A model generated the notes under the pieces. That model saw only the letters and a list, made by a program, of their open reading frames with translations. It had not been told where the DNA came from and ran no database searches. Below are positions 26,782-36,477 of a stretch of DNA of 64,000 nt, one piece after another. Made by a program: the position numbers and the translations under genes. Source of the DNA: Balneolaceae bacterium (lineage in GTDB: Bacteria; Bacteroidota; Rhodothermia; Balneolales; Balneolaceae); contig JAFIFB010000120.1 in assembly GCA_020832285.1 (NCBI GenBank), positions 62,001 to 126,000 on the forward strand, written 5' to 3'. Every line of letters begins with the position of its first letter. Positions within the stretch are counted from its first letter, which is position 1.

Positions 26782-26969
26782 TTTAATACAATTCTAAAAT
26801 CTTAGTGAATGGTTGCAGGTTGATTTAAAATCATCCAGTATATTATTAATTTTAATATATTTATAGCTGATTTTATGAAAAATAAAAGTACATATAAGAA
26901 TACCATTATTACATATTTCATAGTATTAAATTTATTGCTCTGGTAGATATAAAAATGCTGATTCAAACA

Positions 26970-27024
26970 ATATGTTAAAATTGATAAAGGATGCCCGTTT
27001 GTTCGCGGCACCCTTTATTTTTGT
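26970..27024 (+). repeat. Decayed copy of the susCD-1 terminator region
   Basis: AATATGTTAAAATT, AAAGGATGCCCGTTTGTTCG and CGGCACCC repeat the bases around 21034-21085 with a few substitutions, one of which weakens the stem. It lies about 300 bases after susD-2, just before the hydrolase gene. Confidence 0.75.
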
Positions 27025-27064
27025 AGTACCTTTTTTTACTTAACCCGGATAAACTTACACGATC

Positions 27065-29548
27065 ATGATCCATCACCTGATACCAATTGTAACCTCTCTT
27101 CTGCTTGTTTTTTCTTCTTATGGAATAATTCCTGAAAGAGCGCACAGCCAAAACACCATCACGTTTGATGAAGGCCTGGCTGTTCCCATGAGCCACAACT
27201 ATTCACGCACGGCCGTTCATACCGATAAGATTGAATGGCAGCTGATACATGGTGAATTTGAATCTCCCGAAGCCGGACAAATTGCAGGGATAAATGCTAA
27301 TGGAGATACCCTGCGCTGGCATTCTGTGGAAGTGAATGATGAAGGCCGTTTTGCAGGCCAGGCAATGCGGTCGGGCTATCTTTATCTCAGCTTTGAATCG
27401 GATGAAGAGAAAGTGATGTGGCTGCATGCCGACGGCCACAATATGGCCTATGTGAATGGTGTTCCGCGTGCCGGTGATATTTACGCCTACGGATATGTGT
27501 ACCTGCCCATAGAAGTGCAAGAAGGTAAAAATGAAATTCTGCTCAGAAGTGCACGCTGGGGCGGTATTCGGGCAAGCGTAGAGCCGGCTGAAAAAGAGAC
27601 CGGATTTTTACCAGGCGATCTGACCCTGCCGCACATTCTTTCGGGCGAACAGGAGCCGCTTTGGGGCGGAGTGCAGATCATCAACAGCACATCCAGCTAT
27701 GTTGTAGGGGCTGAAATAAAAACCACGCTTAACGGAAATGAAATGGTTACGGAACTTCCATCCATTCCGCCGATGACAGTTCGAAAAGTCCCGTTTCAGT
27801 TCGATCCCTCCGCAGCAGGTGAAGACCAGGGTGATGTGGATGTTGAGCTCGAAATTCACCATAACGGCAGCCAGATCGATGAAACGACTATCCGGGTAAC
27901 GGTGATGGATCCTTCGCGTCAATACAGCCGCACGTTTATCAGCGAAATTGACGGGAGTGTTCAATATTATAGCGTGGCACCACAAGCAGGCGGGCAAGAA
28001 GGTGGATCAGCCCTCTTCTTATCTGTGCATGGTGCTGAAGTGGAGGCGATCAGCCAGGCCCGCGCCTATCAGCCGAAAGATTGGGGAACCCTGGTGGCTC
28101 CAACCAACCGCCGGCCGCGGGGATTTAACTGGGAAGACTGGGGGCGCATGGATGCTCTCGAGGTGCTTGAAATCGCCAAAGAAATATACAATCCTGATCC
28201 GCAGCGAATTTATCTGACCGGCCACTCAATGGGAGGCCACGGCACCTGGTACCTCGGGGCCACCTATCCGAATTACTGGGCAGCCATCGCACCCGCTGCA
28301 GGATACCCGACGCTCCGCGGATATGGCTCGCACGATGGCACAGTACCCGATCATGATGATCTTACTGATGTTGAATCGATGCTGCTGCGTTCAAGCAATC
28401 CCGGTGATGTGATGAGTTTGATTCCAAACTATCAGTCCCACGGCGTGTATGTGCTCCACGGAGATGCCGACCGCGTTGTGTCGGTTGAGCACGCCCGAAT
28501 TATGCGCTACGAACTGGGCAAATTCCACCCCGATTTTACCTACTACGAATATCCCGGTGGTTCACACTGGTACGGAAATGAAAGTGTAGACTGGCCTCCC
28601 TTGTTTGAATTCTTCAGGGATCGAACGATTCCACTTTCTAAAGAAAAAGATGAGATTCAGTTCATTACGGCCAATCCGGGGATTTCTCACGAATATCACT
28701 GGGCTGCGGTTGAGCAACAGATCAAACCGCTGGAGATGAGCCGGTTTCAAATCGAAAGGGATCGGGAAGAGAATATTATCAGCGGTAGTACAGAAAATAT
28801 TTCCCGGATTAGTTTCGATCTCAGTCTGTTTGATGCCGGACAAGATGTGAGCATTGAGCTGGATGATGCTCCGCCCATAGATCATACAGTGACGGATGGT
28901 GCATCCATTTCATTAACATTTGACGGTTCAATATGGAGTGAAGCTGCTCCGCTTGCAGCTGAAGAAAAAGGTCCGCACAGGTACGGTGCCTTCAAAGAAG
29001 CTTTTAGAGACCGGATGGTGTTTGTGTACGGCACATCAGGCAGTGCAGAAGAAAACCGGGCCACCTATAATAAAGCCCGGTATGATTCAGAAACATGGTA
29101 CTATCGCGGAAATGGGGCGGTGGATATGGTTGCCGACCGTGATTTTTCACCGGAAGAGTACAGCGACAGAGGCGTGATTTTATATGGAAACAGCGATACA
29201 AACAGTGCATGGAGCAGTCTGTTGGCCGAAAGTCCTGTCCAGGTTTCAAGAGACCACATCGAAGTTGGAAACCAGCGGTTTGAAGGGGACGACCTTGGCA
29301 CCTACTTCCTCTACCCGCGTCCCGACAGTGATATCGCAAATGTTGCCGTGATCAGCGGAACCGGAGTGAAAGGAATGAAAACAGTGACTGGGAACCAGTA
29401 TTATGCAGGCAGCAGCGGATTTCCGGATTTTATGGTTTTCAATTCATCCATGCTTCTGAGCGGAACTGAGGGCGTCTTAAGTGCAGGTTTCTTCGATAAC
29501 AACTGGGGCCTGGATTCGGAGAATACAGTGATCATTACTTCATATTGA
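27065..29548 (+). CDS. Secreted prolyl-oligopeptidase-like alpha/beta-hydrolase (esterase or peptidase)
   Basis: This is an 827-residue exported enzyme with an N-terminal signal peptide ending RAHSQ. The N-terminal third is beta-rich and looks like a sugar- or cell-binding-type domain. The central alpha/beta-hydrolase carries Ser388 in GHSMGGHGTW, Asp469 in HGDADRVV and His501 in GGSHWYG, a complete triad in the expected order. The C-terminal 300 residues are unrecognised. Proteins of this layout are annotated as prolyl oligopeptidases or esterases. Flanked by SusCD pairs, it is the only depolymerase or deesterase candidate in the transport locus, so the imported ligand may be an ester or peptide rather than a plain polysaccharide. 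Confidence 0.82.
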   Translation: MIHHLIPIVTSLLLVFSSYGIIPERAHSQNTITFDEGLAVPMSHNYSRTAVHTDKIEWQLIHGEFESPEAGQIAGINANGDTLRWHSVEVNDEGRFAGQAMRSGYLYLSFESDEEKVMWLHADGHNMAYVNGVPRAGDIYAYGYVYLPIEVQEGKNEILLRSARWGGIRASVEPAEKETGFLPGDLTLPHILSGEQEPLWGGVQIINSTSSYVVGAEIKTTLNGNEMVTELPSIPPMTVRKVPFQFDPSAAGEDQGDVDVELEIHHNGSQIDETTIRVTVMDPSRQYSRTFISEIDGSVQYYSVAPQAGGQEGGSALFLSVHGAEVEAISQARAYQPKDWGTLVAPTNRRPRGFNWEDWGRMDALEVLEIAKEIYNPDPQRIYLTGHSMGGHGTWYLGATYPNYWAAIAPAAGYPTLRGYGSHDGTVPDHDDLTDVESMLLRSSNPGDVMSLIPNYQSHGVYVLHGDADRVVSVEHARIMRYELGKFHPDFTYYEYPGGSHWYGNESVDWPPLFEFFRDRTIPLSKEKDEIQFITANPGISHEYHWAAVEQQIKPLEMSRFQIERDREENIISGSTENISRISFDLSLFDAGQDVSIELDDAPPIDHTVTDGASISLTFDGSIWSEAAPLAAEEKGPHRYGAFKEAFRDRMVFVYGTSGSAEENRATYNKARYDSETWYYRGNGAVDMVADRDFSPEEYSDRGVILYGNSDTNSAWSSLLAESPVQVSRDHIEVGNQRFEGDDLGTYFLYPRPDSDIANVAVISGTGVKGMKTVTGNQYYAGSSGFPDFMVFNSSMLLSGTEGVLSAGFFDNNWGLDSENTVIITSY

Positions 29549-29560
29549 TCACTGCAGGGA

Positions 29561-29595
29561 AAACTTGTAACTGAGATCTGCCTGGTTACAAGTTT
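29561..29595 (+). terminator. Hairpin downstream of the hydrolase gene
   Basis: Arms AAACTTGTAAC (29561-29571) and GTTACAAGTTT (29585-29595) are perfectly complementary. There is no long T run after the stem, so termination is plausible but not certain. Confidence 0.5.
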
Positions 29596-29697
29596 AAACT
29601 GAACTCGATTATTTATCGGTTTAATAGCAAAAGGCAGTTCTTCAAAGGCTGTTCAACTCTGATGTTGAGCAATATTTTTTGTTGATTGCTAAAGTTA

Positions 29698-29820
29698 TGT
29701 CAAAGTTAAATCGTCGGGTAAGTCATCAGACGAGTTTTTCAAAAAATATACCAATGAAGATGATTGGGATGATCCCGGTTCGACTCGTCTGATGACTCTC
29801 TCACACCTATTCAGTTGACA
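29698..29820 (+). repeat. Dispersed palindromic repeat, family C (copy)
   Basis: The ends are TGTCAA and TTGACA. Internal arms GTCATCAGACGAG and CTCGTCTGATGAC are perfect complements, with a GGGATGATCCC dyad between them. A near-identical copy is at 44477-44600. Confidence 0.85.
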
Positions 29821-30003
29821 AGATACTACTCTCAAAGTGTGCAAAAAACAGCCCAGTACTCTGCGTTTTTCTCACATCCTAACTCATCAAGATTCCTGCA
29901 AGTTTTTAATTCTTGTTAAGCGATGAAAAATAATTTTAACATTGAAGAAGAGCTTTTCACAAGTTTTCACAAAAAGGCGTATAAAATTGTAAAATAAGGA
30001 TTT

Positions 30004-30015
30004 GGAACCGGTTCC
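30004..30015. promoter_or_regulatory. LacI-type operator upstream of susC-3
   Basis: A perfect GGAACCGGTTCC, identical to the susC-1 site. A TTTTAGTA box starts 31 bases after its end (30046-30053), as at susC-1, and a weak -7-like TAAATGGT is at 30059-30066. No partner palindrome is seen 21 bp upstream. Confidence 0.65.
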
Positions 30016-30222
30016 ACCTTGAGTCTTCTTCAGTCGGGAGAATGCTTTTAGTAAGTTTTAAATGGTAATTGTCCCGCTTTCAATATGGCGTGGTATCAAT
30101 TTTTCGGGGTGTCCCGTCAAGCTGTTTACGATCTGCGCTCTTTCAAAGTGCAGGGATGTAGTTACCTATTCAAAACTAACAGACAGAGTAAAAATTCTGT
30201 CCAAACTAAATAAAGAAAGGTT

Positions 30223-33200
30223 ATGCAACAATATAAATACTTTCGGTTTTTAAGTATGTGTGTACTGTTATTGTTTGCTTTCAATTTTACGTTGGATGCA
30301 CAGCAAAGAACTATAACAGGTACGGTTACATTCATTGAGGATGGAGACCCGCTGCCGGGTGTAAATGTTATGATACCAGGCACCCAAACAGGTACGACTA
30401 CAGATGCAGATGGAAATTATTCATTGGAAATACCGGATGATACGAATATGCTTTCGTTTTCCTTCATCGGTATGGCCACAAAGGAAGTTGCTGTTCCGGA
30501 GGACACAGATGCTCTTGATGTGGTGATGGAATCTGAAGCTGCAGCTATGGACGAACTTGTAGTTACAGCTTTAGGGGTTACCAGAGAACAAAGAACAATC
30601 GGTTACTCTTCTACATCCATGAGGGGAGAAGATATATCCGGATCATCCACTGTAAATCCTGTAGATGCCCTTCAGGGAAGAGTTTCCGGGGTGGATGTTC
30701 AGCCAACCGATGGCGGTACATTTGGTGGAAGCCGGATCACCCTTCGGGGAAATTCTGTACTTGGAGAGAACAATCAGCCCATATTTGTAGTAGACGGGGT
30801 TGTGTATGATAATCAGACTTCAGGCGGATCACAGTATTCGGTCGGCGGTGATGATTGGGGAAACCAGCTTAAAAATCTGAACCCTGATGAATTTGAATCG
30901 GTAACAGTACTGAAAGGTGCAGCAGCTACAGCACTTTACGGATCACGCGCGATCAACGGAGTTGTAGAGATTACCACACGGGAAGGAACCGACCGGCCCG
31001 GTATCGGAGTACGGTTCAGCCAGCGCACGCATGTAAAAGATCCGTACGATGGCCCCGCTTTTCAGAATGAATTTGGACCCGGTACAATTCCCGGAAATGC
31101 AAGCGGTCTTGATGATCCGTTTAATGTACAAAATGAATTTTTTACAGATTCTCAAGGCAGGCCGTACTATCAAAGAACAGACCTCTCATACGGTCCGAGA
31201 CTGGACGGGCAAACCGAAGTGCTGGATGTGGATGAACAAACCATGGTTGCAAATAATCCGCGGCCAAATAATTTTCTGGATCTGTATCAGCGCGGCTTTT
31301 ACAGCAATACAAACATTCAGATTGACGGCGGAAGTGAATCAACCACATTTATTGTTTCAGGTACAAACACAAGTGAGACCGGTACAACTCCGAACAACGA
31401 CTTTAACCGGGCCTCAATCTTTTCAAGAGTGAACCATCAGTTAAACGACTATATCCGGGCTGATGTGGGCCTGAGCTACTCACATACAACGGCTCAAAAC
31501 CCGCCAAGAAATGATTATCAGCACCTATTTGTAACTTCTGCACTGCCAAGAAACTACGATACGGCCAGGTGGCAGGATGAGTACATGGCTGATCATGGCG
31601 GTGTTCCATCTACAGATTTCGGCGACCCGAATGGGAATGTACCGGGACTGAATATGTTCTTTAATGTGAATGAAAATAATTTTGAACGCGTTGAAGAATC
31701 GTTAAGGCTCACAACCAAAGTGAACTTCAATATTACTGATTGGTTTAATATTGATCTGGATGGTTACATCAACAACTACTACATTAACAGTGAAAGCAGA
31801 GAGCTTGGACAGGGATTTGCCAATGAAGGTGGTTACTATTCTCTGGGCCATGAGCGTAGAGAAGAGGTTGATGGTAAAATATTCTTCAATTTCCTTGGTC
31901 AGATTTCACAAGATCTTTCCGGTACGTTTACAGTTGGAGCAGAGCATTTCCGGCAGGAAGCTTCTTCTTCCAGTGCAAACACCCAAGGCGGATTAACCGT
32001 GCCAGGGCAGTATTTCCTGGATAACAGCGTTAATACTCCTAACGCAAATGCTGATATTTTCGGCACCAAGCACCTGAACTCAATATTCAGTTATGCTAAT
32101 CTGGAATATCGCGATCAGCTTTTCCTGAACCTGACCGGCCGCCATGACTGGACATCAACCCTGACCTATGCCGATGGAAGTGGAAATAATAACTATTTCT
32201 ATCCTTCTGTCAGCCTGTCGTGGTTAGCAACAGAAACCTTCAATCTGCCAGATTTTCTTTCCTATGTGCAGTTCAGAGGATCGTATGCCGAAGTAGGTAA
32301 CGATTACAGTATCTATTCCATTAATCCCGGATTTGCGCACCAGGGAAATTTGCAATCGCTCGCAGGGCAGAATCTTGTACGGGTTGCCCACAATAGTACG
32401 GTGGTACCCAACCTCGACTTGCAGCCAGAGCGTAAAAAAGCGTGGGAGTTTGGTGCAGACATTCGAATGCTCAACGAAAGAGTGGGTTTGGATGTCACCT
32501 GGTACAGAGAGAATACGATTAATCAGATTCTGGAGATTCCTGTACCGCAACAAACCGGTGTTACCGCGCAGTTGATTAATGCAGGTGACATTCAAAATCA
32601 GGGTTTCGAAATTGCACTGAATACCCAGCTTATTGAACGCTCAGACCTGCGCTGGGGTGTGGATATGACATACACCCGAAACCGTAATAAGATTGTTTCA
32701 CTTCATGAAGATGTAAACAGATATGATCTGTACGAAAGTGCCACGTTCGGAAATGTAAGAGTAGGTACAGTTGCTTTTGTTGGAGAAGAGTGGGGAGTTC
32801 TTTATTCCGATTCGGCGCCGGCCATTGACGAGGAAACAGGAATGAAACTTCTGAACTGGAATGAATCCCTGAGAGGTGCGCACTACATCCGATCCGGTGA
32901 ACAGCAGGAAGTTGGAAACATGAACCCGTCGTTTATGGGAAATCTTTCCTCGAACCTGTTTTTTAAAGGACTGAGTTTTAACATTCTGCTCGATGCTAAA
33001 ATCGGAGGCGATGTTGTGAACTACGTAGGCCGGTATGGACACTCCTACGGAAACCTGGAATCTTCATTGCAATACCGCACACCTGAACATGGCGGAATGG
33101 AATTTACTTCCAGGCACACAGGTAATACATACGAAGATGGAATGATACCTGAAGGAGTTTTCCAGGATGGCACCACTATTGATGGCGTAGATGTGAGTGG

Positions 33201-33564
33201 TATGAGCTATCAGGATGCGTATGATAACGATCTTGTTGACCCCACGCATGCCGGTTTCTGGCACCAGCAAAACAACAACTGGGGACAGGGAGTCATCAAC
33301 GAAAATGTGGTTCATGAAAATTCATACATCGGTGTTCGCGAAGTGATGCTTGGATATGACCTGCCTACCCGAATTACAGATGCACTTCATGTAAACAATT
33401 TACGGGTATCGGTATTTGGCAGAGACCTCGGCTTTTTATATAAAACCATGCCGAACAATATGCATCCGTTTTCAGTGCGAAACACACATTCAGGTTCTGC
33501 ACATGTCTGGGGTGCCGTCCCTTATATACGAACATTTGGCGTGAATCTTAATGTGGATATTTAA
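30223..33564 (+). CDS. SusC-like TonB-dependent outer-membrane transporter (pair 3)
   Basis: This 1113-residue close paralogue of the transporter at 15932 is colinear over its whole length, with signal CVLLLFAFNFTLDAQ, a carboxypeptidase-regulatory-like domain, DELVVTALGVTRE, plug (ALQGRVSGVD, ITLRG, IFVVDG) and barrel. Differences are scattered rather than concentrated in one loop set. The barrel segments nearest the C-terminus are almost identical to copy 1. Its SusD starts 44 bases after the stop. Recent duplication with shared regulation is the simplest view. Confidence 0.92.
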   Translation: MQQYKYFRFLSMCVLLLFAFNFTLDAQQRTITGTVTFIEDGDPLPGVNVMIPGTQTGTTTDADGNYSLEIPDDTNMLSFSFIGMATKEVAVPEDTDALDVVMESEAAAMDELVVTALGVTREQRTIGYSSTSMRGEDISGSSTVNPVDALQGRVSGVDVQPTDGGTFGGSRITLRGNSVLGENNQPIFVVDGVVYDNQTSGGSQYSVGGDDWGNQLKNLNPDEFESVTVLKGAAATALYGSRAINGVVEITTREGTDRPGIGVRFSQRTHVKDPYDGPAFQNEFGPGTIPGNASGLDDPFNVQNEFFTDSQGRPYYQRTDLSYGPRLDGQTEVLDVDEQTMVANNPRPNNFLDLYQRGFYSNTNIQIDGGSESTTFIVSGTNTSETGTTPNNDFNRASIFSRVNHQLNDYIRADVGLSYSHTTAQNPPRNDYQHLFVTSALPRNYDTARWQDEYMADHGGVPSTDFGDPNGNVPGLNMFFNVNENNFERVEESLRLTTKVNFNITDWFNIDLDGYINNYYINSESRELGQGFANEGGYYSLGHERREEVDGKIFFNFLGQISQDLSGTFTVGAEHFRQEASSSSANTQGGLTVPGQYFLDNSVNTPNANADIFGTKHLNSIFSYANLEYRDQLFLNLTGRHDWTSTLTYADGSGNNNYFYPSVSLSWLATETFNLPDFLSYVQFRGSYAEVGNDYSIYSINPGFAHQGNLQSLAGQNLVRVAHNSTVVPNLDLQPERKKAWEFGADIRMLNERVGLDVTWYRENTINQILEIPVPQQTGVTAQLINAGDIQNQGFEIALNTQLIERSDLRWGVDMTYTRNRNKIVSLHEDVNRYDLYESATFGNVRVGTVAFVGEEWGVLYSDSAPAIDEETGMKLLNWNESLRGAHYIRSGEQQEVGNMNPSFMGNLSSNLFFKGLSFNILLDAKIGGDVVNYVGRYGHSYGNLESSLQYRTPEHGGMEFTSRHTGNTYEDGMIPEGVFQDGTTIDGVDVSGMSYQDAYDNDLVDPTHAGFWHQQNNNWGQGVINENVVHENSYIGVREVMLGYDLPTRITDALHVNNLRVSVFGRDLGFLYKTMPNNMHPFSVRNTHSGSAHVWGAVPYIRTFGVNLNVDI

Positions 33565-33608
33565 ATCAACGGACATACCCGAAATGCACTTTCAAAAAAA
33601 AAAATATT

Positions 33609-35318
33609 ATGAAGAAACTAACTCAATTTATGGCCGTGATCGTGGCAGCTGTCATGATCACCGCCTGCACGGATGATTTCGCCGCGATTAACGAAAATCC
33701 GGCTCAAATTAACGATCCGAATCCGGCTCATCTGTTTACCGAGTCGATCTACCAGATGAATCACTACACATACACAGAGTGGTTTTACGACAACTACAAC
33801 TACTTCTGGCGCTGGAATCAGTCTACTGTTTTTATCGACGGTAACGAATCACAGTTTAACCAGGTAGGAGCTGTTGGCGGCAGGAATTCCAATACCTACA
33901 CTATTTCAAGGAATCTGGATGAGATCCGGAGAATTATTGATGACATGGATGCCGAGGATCAGGAGATCCGAACACACATGAGGGCGATTACATACATTCC
34001 GTCTGTTTATCAGGCAATTCGCGCATCCGACCTTTATGGAGATATGCCGTGGAGCGAAGCGATGCAAGGACGCTACGAAAACAACTACACGCCTGTTTAT
34101 GATCCCCAAAGCCAGCTCTATGAGCAGTGGTTGTCCGAGCTGGATGCCGCAATTGAGGTATTGGTTAGTGATGATTCCGGCCAGCTTGATTTTGGCAATC
34201 AGGATTTCATCTATGACGGTGATTCGATGAGCTGGGCAAGAATGGCCAACTCTCTGAAATTACGAATTGCCGTTCGTGTTGAAGGACAAGATCCCCAGTG
34301 GGCTCAGCAGATTATCGATGATGTTCTTGCGAGTCCGGCAGGAATTATTGAGACGGCAGAAGAAGAATTCCGATGGGCGCCATCCGGTGAATACACAGGT
34401 GAAGCTCACGATTTCTGGGGCGAACCTTCCGCAGCCTACAACTTCATTAATAAGCTGGTAGAACTGGAAGATCCGCGCACGCATTTCTATTTCGAACCCA
34501 ATGATTTTGATCAGGATGCTGTGGATACTTTTGTGGAAGAAGAAAATAGCATGCCCGACTGGATCGATGCCGATGAGCCTGTTGACCTTTGGTCTCAGTA
34601 CAGAGGCGGGCCGGTCAGCCCTGCATTGTCAGGCAGTTATCCCTATTACGGCAGTTATACAGATAACAGTGGAAGCAGTCATGCACAACTTTCTCATGTG
34701 AATCGCAGATTTATGGATCCGTCCTATGACGGGGGCAGCGGATATTACAAAGATGCCCTTGTTTCGGCAGCTGAGGTGGCTCTCTATATGGCCGAATTTA
34801 TCGAAAAAGGATATGTGACCGGTCACGGTACTGCTGAAGAGTGGTATGACAGAGGGGTACGGGCATCGATGGAGACGAGTGATCGCATCGCCGAAGTTGC
34901 CCAGGTTTCTGGTTACAGCGATCTTCAGGTAACCGAAAGTCAGATCAACGACTATCTGGCACAGGAGGATGTTGCACTGAACGGGATCGGCAATCTGGAG
35001 AAGATCTACTTCCAGCAGTACATCAATTTTTTCCGGTACCCGACTGAGCAATTTGCCTTGACACGCCGAACCGGATTTCCAAGTGTTGATGGGAATATTA
35101 TGGCGTGGGAGCCTCCGATTTCAGGGGGAAGTGAACTTCCATTGCCGAGACGGTTTCCTATAGACGAACCATCAAACCCGCAGAATATCGACAACTTCCA
35201 GGCCGCCATGCAAAATATGGGCTGGACTGTGGGTGCGAACAGCGGATCCGTACTCAACCAGGAGCGTGTCTGGTGGGACGATGGCAACCCCAATTTTGGA
35301 ACCGGAAGCTTTGATTAA
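33609..35318 (+). CDS. SusD/RagB-like nutrient-binding lipoprotein (pair 3)
   Basis: This 569-residue lipoprotein has lipobox MITAC and a start DDFAAINENPAQIN identical to the SusD of pair 1. The two proteins align along their whole length, including the terminal SVLNQERVWWDD. Surface residues are more acidic here (many Asp/Glu replacements), which could tune ligand choice. It forms the lid of the preceding SusC. Confidence 0.92.
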   Translation: MKKLTQFMAVIVAAVMITACTDDFAAINENPAQINDPNPAHLFTESIYQMNHYTYTEWFYDNYNYFWRWNQSTVFIDGNESQFNQVGAVGGRNSNTYTISRNLDEIRRIIDDMDAEDQEIRTHMRAITYIPSVYQAIRASDLYGDMPWSEAMQGRYENNYTPVYDPQSQLYEQWLSELDAAIEVLVSDDSGQLDFGNQDFIYDGDSMSWARMANSLKLRIAVRVEGQDPQWAQQIIDDVLASPAGIIETAEEEFRWAPSGEYTGEAHDFWGEPSAAYNFINKLVELEDPRTHFYFEPNDFDQDAVDTFVEEENSMPDWIDADEPVDLWSQYRGGPVSPALSGSYPYYGSYTDNSGSSHAQLSHVNRRFMDPSYDGGSGYYKDALVSAAEVALYMAEFIEKGYVTGHGTAEEWYDRGVRASMETSDRIAEVAQVSGYSDLQVTESQINDYLAQEDVALNGIGNLEKIYFQQYINFFRYPTEQFALTRRTGFPSVDGNIMAWEPPISGGSELPLPRRFPIDEPSNPQNIDNFQAAMQNMGWTVGANSGSVLNQERVWWDDGNPNFGTGSFD

Positions 35319-35353
35319 TATGATGTGAAATAACCTCATATAATATCTCTTTT

Positions 35354-35390
35354 AAAAGGGTGTCATGTAAACTGTGGCACCCTTTTTTTT
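35354..35390 (+). terminator. Terminator of susCD-3
   Basis: Stem AAAAGGGTG / CACCCTTTT followed by a T run, 36 bases after the stop. It is similar in design to the pair 1 terminator. Confidence 0.8.
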
Positions 35391-35414
35391 GTATAATGCC
35401 TGCTGTTATGTTAT

Positions 35415-35451
35415 AGCTCAAGTTCCGAAAAAAAGCGATAAAGTGGCTGCA
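35415..35451 (+). repeat. Short dispersed repeat, family E (copy 1)
   Basis: AGCTCAAGTTCCGAAAAA, then GCGA and GTGGCTGCA. A matching segment is at 41713-41750. Confidence 0.5.
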
Positions 35452-35800
35452 GAAAAATAAAATGTTATTCCGATATTTCAGACATCAATTAAATAAGAAT
35501 AGTGAAAATATAACCTTACGAATTTCAATATGTGGAGTTCTTTTTATATTTATTTTAACCGGCCTTGAATCGGTTGGCGGGAACAGTGTGTTTTCAGCGA
35601 CGCTATGGCAACATTTTATACCGGCCGGATCTTAGATTATAAACAATGAGTGTGATGGACCATTAAAAGGGTGCCACGTCGATGAAAAGCCCCGAGGGAT
35701 CAAAGAGTGGCGTTGATGAGGTTTTGCGGATCAACCATCGGATTCTGTGCAACTGCTTTCGCAAGAATGATTCCGATGGTTACTTTTTCTTATAGTGCAA

Positions 35801-36003
35801 ATGAGGCTGTCCAAGAAGTTAGTTTCAAGATCCTAAAACCTAAAAATTTTAAGTTTATCAAGATGTTGAAAAAGAGCACCCCTCCTTGCGGCGTGTTTTC
35901 CGCCGGAGGGAGGGGACGGGGGTGGGTCAGAAAAGATCGGGACTTGTTAATTCCTAAATAATTTAGGCAGTCTTTAGATAATTTTGTCTTTTTGGACAAC
36001 CTC
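35801..36003. mobile_element. MITE-like element with 12-bp terminal inverted repeats
   Basis: GAGGCTGTCCAA (35801-35812) and TTGGACAACCTC (35992-36003) are inverted repeats with one mismatch, enclosing about 180 bases with a GC-rich palindromic patch (TTGCGGCG...CGCCGGAGG) and no transposase. The ends resemble those of insertion sequences, but target duplications are not clear. Confidence 0.45.
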
Positions 36004-36343
36004 TTACAACATGCCTCGTGCCGGATGGCACTTTTTTTAGTCTATTCCTCACGCGTCATCATTTGGATAACAAGTTTCATTTAAAAATGGGTTTCATTCA
36101 ACAAAACAATCGAACTCTAACATTTTGTGTAAGATCAACTACCCCGAAAAATTCTTTGGGGGATCGGGATTTCGCTATGCTCAACCCGCCGTCAACCCCG
36201 AGTCGTCGGGGCTTGACTTTTTGGTCCTTTTGGGTCAAGTCAAAAATACAGTGTAAATGAGGCCGATAAAATTGGTTTCCATATCAAAATATGGGGTAAC
36301 TTCTCAAAAATTAGATTTATAGAAATTCTTGAATATCATTATA

Positions 36344-36410
36344 GATGTAGCACTACAAATCGTTCTTTACGTGTTATTGAGATCGATATTTGAGATTTTT
36401 CGGAAGATGT
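36344..36410 (+). repeat. Dispersed repeat, family D (copy 1)
   Basis: GTGTAGCACTACAAA-like start and a GATTTTTCGGAAG end. The related copy at 42371-42435 shares both ends with a diverged middle. A partial family C sequence follows directly (36431-36450, GTCATCGGACGAATTTTTT). Confidence 0.5.
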
Positions 36411-36477
36411 TATAGATAAAACTACGGGGAAGTCATCGGACGAATTTTTTGAAAATTGAGCCAATTAAGATAATTGG

